DNA of 64,000 bases from Boesenbergia rotunda (taxonomy: Eukaryota; Streptophyta; Magnoliopsida; Zingiberales; Zingiberaceae), in the NCBI GenBank assembly GCA_024364735.1, contig JAGFNQ010008771.1:1-64000 (forward strand). The letters are read 5' to 3'. Positions 57,501 to 64,000 of this stretch are shown piece after piece. The notes beneath the pieces were generated by a model that worked only from the letters and a program-made list of their open reading frames with translations, was not told the DNA's origin and ran no database searches. The stretch's first letter is position 1; every line of letters starts with the position of its first letter. The position numbers and the translations under genes are program-made.

Positions 57501-57636
57501 AGACTACCATTGTTACCAAATGATACATTACCTCTACTTTTCTTGTGAAGTGTGGTAAACAATGTCTATCCCCGGTCATGTGTTTGGAGCATCCACTATC
57601 AACGAACCAAGTTGATAGATGCTCCCCCTCAATCAT
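54512..57636 (-). pseudogene. Degenerate pol of copia element C
   Basis: It has the same domain order as element A. Integrase is at 57099-56296 (DLFDC, SDHGGEF, GVVERKNR). RT and RNase H run to CRAS at 54512, with an unbroken 368-aa C-terminal frame from 55618 including YVDDIICGSNN. Frameshifts occur near 57550, 57230, 57110, 56295, 55930 and 55650. The RT/RNase H part is better preserved than in A. Pol starts three bases after the gag TAG. Confidence 0.87.
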
Positions 57637-57639
57637 AAC

Positions 57640-59348
57640 CTACACAATTCGAAAAATAGAAGTTTTAGGTACCCAAACCTTGGGACCTAAAGTGTCAACT
57701 AAACATGACTTAGGCACCCATGCCTTGACAACTTTCTTTTGAGTTTTGGGTGTCCTAGATTGTCTCATGTCAGTCCTAGACATGAGAGACACAAATGAGG
57801 GTTCCTTAGGGCGGTAACCAATACCGGCCCTATTGTAGACTGCCCTTTGGGCATTGAGGATCATATCTAGGGTCTTAGAGCTATTTGAGAATTTCCCAAG
57901 AATATTCTTGAGCTTCTCAACTTCACTCTTCAAGATTGGTTTTCCTCTACTAACAAGTTATCATGCAAATCACTGATTTCCTCAACCTTAGAGGATTTCA
58001 AGCTTACAATCTCATGTTTCAAGATTTAATTTCATCTTCTAGTAATTCAACATGCAAGTCATCAATGTTATCATCCCTAGAAGCTTTCAATTGATCAATT
58101 TCTAATTGCAATGCTTTAACTTTATTTTTGGATTTCTTAAGCATACTAGTTAAACATGCAATTGCTCTATAACATTTTTCAAGCTCGGGAGAAGTTACCT
58201 CTTCATCATCCGAAGATGATGAAGCCGTGTTTGCGGAGCTTGAAGATTCATCACTGCTCTCCTCTCCAAGAGCCATGAGAGCCACTTGCCTTGTGCTCTT
58301 CTCCTCCTTTCATCATCGGATGAGCTAGAGGATGACTCATCCCAAGAAGCCTTCAAAGCTTTCTTCTTCTTCTTGGATTCTCTTCTTTTCTTTGGATTTC
58401 TCCTCCTTCTTCTTAAGCTTCGGACACTCATTCTTAAAATGCCCTTTCCTACCACACTCAAAGCAAGATGCATTATTCTTATCAAGTTTGGATTCACTAG
58501 TGTTACCTCTACTTTTGAAACGTCGGTCTCTTCGCATCATCCTCCTCACAAAGTTGGCCATTTCGGATGAAGAGGAGCCGCTGCCATCTTCCTCAGAATT
58601 GGATTCGGATCCGGAAGAAGATGAAGATGATGAGACCTCCTTCTCCTTCTTCTTTTCCTTCTTCTTCTTAGTGGCTCGGTCCCCTGCAACTAAGGCAATC
58701 CCCTTCTCCTTGGGGCCTTTGTTAGCCATCTCATGCAATTCCATCTCACAAAATAAATCATCTAATTTCACAATAGATAAATCCTTGGATACTTTGTAGG
58801 CATCCACCATGGATGACCACAAAGCATTCCTCGGAAATGCTTTCAAGACATACCTCACAAGGTCGCGATTCTCGACCTTTTCATCAATTGAATGAAGCCC
58901 ATTGAGGACTTCCTTGAACCGGCTATGGAGCTCACTTACCGACTCATTCTCCTTCATGGAGAGATTTTGGAGTTGATTGAGGAACAAGTCCCTCTTTGCA
59001 ATCCTCGAGTCTCGGGTGCCTTCATGGAGCTCAATGAGTTTGTTCCACAAGTCCTTTGCACTTGTGAAAGGACCAACCTTGATGAGTTGGTCTTTGTTCA
59101 TGCCACATTGTAGAGTGACAACCGCCTTCGCGTCGGCTTCACTCTTCCTTGTTTGTTCGGCAGTCCACCTCCATGACTCAAGTTCTTTGCCTTCATCATC
59201 CTTAGGAGGAATGAATCCCTCCTTCACCGCGAACCAAGTGTGGATATCCATCTTCAAATAGTATTCCATCTTTGATCTCCAATATTGAAAGTCGACGCCA
59301 TCAAAGAATGGAGGTCGGGTGGTGGAGAATACCTTCTCTCAAAGTCAT
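57640..59348 (-). pseudogene. Degenerate gag of copia element C
   Basis: It is homologous to the gag of A. The ATG at 59348-59346 is followed by a one-base change of frame within the first ten codons. The frame 59269-58337 carries the UBN2 domain and the knuckle CFECGRKGHFKNEC; further shifts occur near 58400, 58290 and 57950. It ends in TAG at 57642-57640, followed by GTT ATG, exactly as in A. Confidence 0.85.
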
Positions 59349-59391
59349 CTTGTTGATAACTCTTGGATATTAAGCCGTAAACAGAGCCCAA

Positions 59392-59403
59392 GCTCTGATA
59401 CCA
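59392..59403 (-). other. Primer binding site of element C
   Basis: The minus strand reads TGGTATCAGAGC, two bases from the LTR end. Confidence 0.9.
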
Positions 59404-59405
59404 CT

Positions 59406-61643
59406 TGTTGGGATCGGATGGCTAGAGAGGGGGGTGAATATAGCCAACCACTTGCAACTTGAATACTTATAGCGATTTCTGCAACTTAAATATCAGTAGC
59501 ACAGCGGAAAGAGTAGAAAACAGATTATGCAGAAAACGTAACGGAAGCAAAACAAACACAACTAGCAAGATCGCTAACAAGGAGGGTTTACAAGGTTCGG
59601 GGATAACTTGCCCCTACTCCTTGGCGTGCCCTTAAGGTGGGCGATCCCTTGATCGTCGGCAGATCAAGCCCCGGTTATCACCGGATAAATCAGCAACCTC
59701 CTTCTCGGTGGAGAAACCTCTCCACAGTGTGTTTCAAACAAGGATATAGTTTAAGCACAAAGAAACAACAAGAAGGATCTTACTCAAACACTTAGCAAGG
59801 ACAAAAACACAGCAAGCTTCCCTGAGCTCCACCCAGTGGCGATCTCACGCAAGAACCCTTCTCCGTGTCTTCCCACTGTCGGACTCCAAGCCTCTTGTTT
59901 TCTCCTTCAAGCGCTCAAGTAAACGATGGTTGCTTCTCAATTGCTTGCTCAAAAGTGATGAAGATCGCAAGAACACAGCAGGCAAGTTGTGGAGAACTCA
60001 AGGCACGGCAAGAACAATAGTTCGCAAGACTTGCTTCCACGAAGCCATCCACCGCCCTTTTTGATTCTTCACATAGCACCAGGTGACAACATCTCTGTAG
60101 CTCCCAGCTACTCATCTGCCAACGCCAGCCTCTACTGAGCTATCTCTGGACTCACTGAGCTCCCCTCAGTCAAGCTCCAGTCTCCGCTCCAGTCTGCAGC
60201 TCGCCGTTGCAACCTGAGATGGGAAAATGGACAAACCTGCTCCAAGGAAAGTCTCCATTGACCTCTCCTTAAGTGTTTGAATCCTTCCCTGTCACCTGTA
60301 GCTTGATCAGAGTATTAGAACAGCAAATCAACCAGCATATCAAATATCAGAGGAAAGTGGCAGCGAATCGGTTGTGTTCAGACGCGATCAGAGCGTCTGA
60401 CAATGCAATTTGAATTAAAGTGATCGGTCACCGGACCGATCAGAGAGCCTCCTGATCGGTCACCAGACCGATCAGGCTGGTTCCAGACCGATCAGGCTCC
60501 GTCCTGATCGATCCCCAACGCTCAATCAGAAATCGCGATTTCTTTGAGATTCTCCTGACCGATCACCAGACCGATCCCAGTCGTGGATCGTTCACCGGAC
60601 CGATCCACCTTATATTGGGCGATTTCTGAGTTTCGCAGGCTAAGCCTTCTGATCGGTCACCGGACCGATCAGGCAGCCTCCTGATCGGTCACCAGACCGA
60701 TCAGAACCTGACCAGACCGATCAGGATCAGTCCTGATCGATCATAGAGAGGAACCTGCGACGCCTGATCGTTCTCCGGAACGATCTGCACAGTAAACCTG
60801 ATCGGTCATCAGACCGATCAGGAGCAGTTCAGCAAGGGAACTCAACCTCACTGCTCACTCCCTGATCGGTCACCAGACCGATCAGGAGCCAGTCAATGGG
60901 TGAAACGCATACTCCCTGATCGGTCACCAGATCGATCAGGAGCAGCACAGTAGGTTCCCAACCTCACTGTGTGCTCCCTGATCGGTCACCCGACCGATCA
61001 GTCATCGCTGGATCGGTCACCAGACCGATCCACGAAGGAGCAGCGTGCCAGAATCCCTGATCGATCACCAGACCGATCCAGGGACTCAAACTCAGCCCTC
61101 CAAGCTAAGTTTCCATCCACCTTAGCCCTCCAAGCTAAGGATTTTCCATCTAACTCTCCAAGTTGGGAATTTGCACCTAACCCTCCAAGTTAGGACTTTT
61201 CACCTAGCCCTCCAAGCTAGGACTTTTCACCTAGCCCTCCAAGCTAGGACTTTTCACCCAACCCTTCCGAGTTAGAACTTCATCCAACCTAGCCCTCCAA
61301 GCTAGGCACCTGACCCTCCAAGCCAGGACTTTTTCACCTAATTCTCCAGGATGGGAATTTGCACCTAACCCTCCAAGTTAGGACTTTTCACCTAGCCCTC
61401 CAAGCTAGGACTTTTCACCCAACCTTTCCGAATTAGGACTTTTCCAACACCTAGCCCTCCAAGCTAGGACTTTTCAACACCTAACCCTCCAGGTCAGGAC
61501 TTTTCAACACCTAGCCCTCCAGACTAGGATTTTCCATACCATGCCTGATCCCCGATCAGGACTTAATCATAATCAACATAATCAACCTAAACTAAAATCG
61601 ATGTCAACACCAAAACAACAATCAGGGCTAGACTGCATCAACA
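59406..61643 (-). repeat. 5' LTR of copia element C
   Basis: 2238 bp, with the same layout as 48825-51077 (dyads about 60421-61082, hairpins about 61095-61530). The bases outside the two LTRs (CTAGA at the left of 48825, TAGCT right of 61643) do not match, so no target duplication is visible. Confidence 0.88.
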
Positions 61644-62182
61644 TAGCTTCCCTATAGAAATATGAGTGGAGAGTGTCTAGAGTAATATGGGAGTAGGGAG
61701 CATCAAATGGAGGATCCCTAGGTGGATAGCAACAAAAGGTGAACTGGAAAGGTCATAGTCCAAGAAATCGGTTTAGTAAGGTAGGAGTGATCGACAAGGG
61801 TATTCCTTGAACAGTAGTGACAATCATGAGATCGTTCTGTCGAACTATGTTATTATAAAATTCTGCACATAATGTTGTGTTAATGGAATGAGTGCAGAAC
61901 ACTAGATTATCTAGTTGATAAAAGTTGATGACATTCATGGCTAAGGGACAAGATTGGGTAAAGAAATGTCTATTAAGATAGCTAGTTTTGATAGGTTTGT
62001 AAGTTGTTCGAGCAAACTTATTACACAGTTCTAGAGTCGGGAACCTAGGGTCGGGACTCGGTTCGGCACCGGGGTTCGCTTGGTTTGCTCGGCGTTTTCT
62101 AATTTAAGAGACATGCATTTATAAGGAAGGAATTTAAGAAAATAATTCTAAGTGCATAAAAGAAATCATACCGGGGAGGCAT
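61644..62182 (-). pseudogene. ORF3 of element D (truncated by element C)
   Basis: On the minus strand: exon 1 is 62182-62172 (ATGCCTCCCCG, donor GTATGA); exon 2 starts at 62098 after TTAAATTAG, in frame, giving MPPRKRRANQANPG..., strongly basic. A FARTTYKPIKTSYLNRHFF segment and INFYQLDNLVFCTHSINTTLCAEFYNN follow, aligning by eye with ORF3 of B2 and C. A one-base frame change occurs near 61755. The coding region stops at the LTR of element C, so C or a rearrangement removed the rest. Confidence 0.65.
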
Positions 62183-62285
62183 GGTTGAGATTGAGGAAGC
62201 ACAAGTGTCACTTGATCTTCTTGGAAGGAAGGAAGTGAGGAAGGAGGATGGTTTTTGGTGTGGGAAGAAGGAAGGGTTCGGATGC

Positions 62286-62295
62286 CCTTTTATAG
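62286..62295 (-). promoter_or_regulatory. TATA box of ORF3 in element D
   Basis: The minus strand reads CTATAAAAGG, about 105 bp upstream of the ATG and about 10 bp downstream of the GGGCGCCC cluster. It is the clearest sign that ORF3 has its own promoter. Confidence 0.6.
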
Positions 62296-62305
62296 GCTGG
62301 TCATT

Positions 62306-62555
62306 GGGGGCGCCCGGGAGCTCTCGGGCGCCCGGACAGGGGTCTCTGCCTTTGGCAGTGACTAGGGCTGGTTGGGGGTGCCCGGAACGGCCCGGGCGCC
62401 CGAGCCAAGCTGGTCTTTGCAGCTTTTGTTGCTTTGAATGGAATGGGGGCGCCCGCATGGTTCCGGGCGCCCTGGTCAAGTGTCAACGGCAGCTTTTTGC
62501 CTTGAGAGTAGATAAAGACATGGATGGGGGCGCCCGAGGAGTCACGGGCGCCCGG
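62306..62555 (-). promoter_or_regulatory. GGGCGCCC palindrome cluster upstream of ORF3 in element D
   Basis: Four pairs of GGGCGCCC-type sites (GGGGGCGCCCG ... CGGGCGCCC) are separated by about 8-10 bp. The second pair is partly degenerate (GGGTGCCCGG). The pairs alternate with unrelated 40-60-bp stretches, as in the A/C and B clusters. Confidence 0.6.
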
Positions 62556-62595
62556 AGTGTGTAGAAAGTGATAAAATTAATGTCTTGTCATCGTT

Positions 62596-62765
62596 TGACC
62601 ATGATTAAGTTGGATTGACCATGGTTTAACTATGTTGACCATGGTTTGATCACGTTGACCATGGTTTGACTTTGTTGACCATGGTTTGACTGCTTTGACC
62701 TTGGTTTGACTACTTTGACCTTGATTTGACTACGTTGACCATGGTTTGACTACGTTCTGAACTAC
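62596..62765. repeat. TTGACC tandem repeat (about 21-bp unit)
   Basis: Roughly eight units of TTGACCATGGTTTGACTAC type occur in tandem, with small changes. Each unit carries one or two TTGAC(C/T) cores. It lies between the gag end and ORF3 of element D. Confidence 0.7.
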
Positions 62766-63424
62766 AGGATTAAACCACAATATAGGTATTAAAGGAATTA
62801 CAATTGAGCTTAATTTTACTGTCTCACCCAATCTAGGTTTTTCAGTCACGTTAGCCTTATAGGTTTTGTGAGACAGGTTTTGATAAAAGAATTTTTTTTT
62901 AAAAAAACATGATTTATTTTGAAAATCTTAATTAATTTTGAAAACAGTTGAATTTGTTTTGAAAAGAATATTTAAGTCTACAAGTAACTGAAAATTTGTG
63001 TTAGATTTGAATTTGATAAAGAATAATTTGAATTTGAATTTCAAAAATTGGCTTCCAGGTCTTGGCGAGGCACTAGGCCTTCTTTGGCCGTAGCCTTATT
63101 GGATCATCAACCCTTTCCTTGACAAAGTCTTTTAATAAAATTTTATTTTCAAAATTAATCTTTGAAAAATTCTGGTCTAACTAGTTTGAGTTTTGGATCG
63201 GTAGCTTCGGCTAGTTTCACCAGTCTAAAGAGACCAAGTATACTTGACCTTATTAGAGTTGGTTTCCCTAACGTACTATCATCTCACCGCCACCCAATAC
63301 TATGTTGTTCAAATTTCAGTTAAGTTTGTTCAGTCTTAAACTAACCATTCCTTAGTCTAAGCATGGTAAATTACAGAAATTAAGTAAACAAGCAAACAGG
63401 CAGATTGCAATCAAGAATTGAATT
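62766..63424 (-). other. Spacer of element D where pol is expected
   Basis: There is no integrase, RT or RNase H sequence. The landmark segment TCTCACAAAACCTATAAGGC (minus strand, near 62875-62850) corresponds to the post-pol spacer of A and C, so pol has been lost between gag and this point. Confidence 0.55.
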
Positions 63425-64000
63425 TTATCTAATAATAACTATTGTTTTCAATTTGGCTCCCCCTGGACTATAGCCACGATAATGGTTTGGCAAGATGTGA
63501 ATCTTGTCCTTGGGGATCCAATATTGGTTTGATCCAGTTTGTTTGTTCGGGCATAGTTTTGGTACCCATGCCTGAACTTTAGGTCTGGACTGGTTCAGTA
63601 CAGCAAAGTAGGATCTTTGTCGAGACTTGGTTCTATAACCTAGTCCGGATCGATTTAGAACCGATTTCTGTTTTCCAAGAATCATGTCAAGATTCTTGGA
63701 ACCAGAAGTGAATCGTTCTAAGGCTGATCTAAGATCCTTAACCTGAGTTTTCAGGGAGGAGTTCTCTTTCTCAAGTTTTTCAACTTGAGTAGAGGTTCCT
63801 TCTTGAACCTTCTCAGTTAAGGGTTTAGGGTCAGCTCCCTCTTTCAGGAGTTTTACTTCCTGTCGAAGGGACTCGACTCGGAATTTGGCTTTCGCCAAAT
63901 CTCGAGAAAGATAAGCAATTAATTCACTTAACTGACTTCTAGTAAAACCATTTACCTTGATTTCGCCGTTTTCTGAAAATGTTAGTCTGCCGTCGTCCTG
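63425..64000 (-). CDS. Gag C-terminal part of element D (partial at window edge)
   Basis: The minus-strand frame is open to the window end and stops at 63425. It contains a heptad-rich coiled coil (LEKENSSLKTQVKDLRSALE) and then SGSKNLDMILGKQKSVLNRSGLGY and WVPK motifs, matching the C-terminal region of the A and C gag proteins (SSKTLDMILNAQRAVYN, WVPKSCLV). Unlike A and C its end lacks the TAG-GTT-ATG junction to pol. The N-terminus lies beyond the window. Confidence 0.75.
   Translation of the reverse strand, partial: QDDGRLTFSENGEIKVNGFTRSQLSELIAYLSRDLAKAKFRVESLRQEVKLLKEGADPKPLTEKVQEGTSTQVEKLEKENSSLKTQVKDLRSALERFTSGSKNLDMILGKQKSVLNRSGLGYRTKSRQRSYFAVLNQSRPKVQAWVPKLCPNKQTGSNQYWIPKDKIHILPNHYRGYSPGGAKLKTIVIIR

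Noticed and set aside
62099..62564. ORFs on both strands over 62099-62564
   Set aside because: They are created by the GC-rich palindrome cluster and flanks; the spliced ORF3 start explains the region better.

Overview
The window is nuclear DNA of a flowering plant. It holds one ordinary host gene with spliceosomal introns, a BEL1-like homeobox gene, and a dense pile of plant transposons: Ty1/copia, LTR-type derivatives, hAT, a Mutator-type foldback and SINEs. An endogenous pararetrovirus-like remnant is also present. A monocot, perhaps of the ginger order, is a guess from overall style and was not tested.

Layout. 1-3883: a copia-type element (family B) cut by the window edge, with a broken gag, no pol and a 3' LTR. 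3884-10340: AT-rich intergenic DNA with two SINE-like copies, a possible LTR remnant and a frameshifted ORF pair. 10340-13790: the BEL1-like gene (4 coding exons, 632 aa), whose first coding intron appears to be GC-AG. 13790-16640: a third SINE-like copy, the pararetrovirus-like remnant (RNase H tail, promoter, primer site) and a 5'UTR-like GC-rich stretch. 16817-18034: a solo LTR. 18045-22684: a 4.6-kb near-perfect foldback with 10-bp target duplications, carrying a 528-bp hAT insert. 23218-28322: an unusual element whose two 955-bp LTR-like ends lie in inverted orientation, flanked by a 5-bp target duplication and enclosing one spliced gene. 29294-30223: a family-B solo LTR. 30930-43306: copia element A (plus strand). 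43307-48530: a family-B element on the minus strand with gag and a downstream third ORF but no pol. 48825-61643: copia element C (minus strand). 61644-64000: copia-like element D (minus strand), with the gag tail and third ORF but no pol.

The most interesting signal is shared by the copia-type elements. Four of them (A, B2, C, D) carry a third gene, here called ORF3, downstream of the gag or gag-pol region. It starts in a tiny first exon (11 or 20 nt) ending in a phase-2 intron, and its N-terminus is basic. Immediately upstream of each ORF3 lies a cluster of lineage-specific palindromes: GATCGGTC-N4-GACCGATC in A/C, CAGTCGACTG pairs in B, GGGCGCCC in D. In A, B and C the same palindrome is also arrayed in the LTRs. 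In family B and in D the cluster sits directly upstream of a TATA box. This looks like an element-specific promoter code that may be paired with an element-encoded nuclear protein; the pairing itself is inference. The A/C LTRs also contain an array of about 19-nt hairpins with compensatory base changes.

Most retroelement coding regions here are broken by stops or frameshifts. An assembly gap (725 N) lies inside ORF3 of element A.
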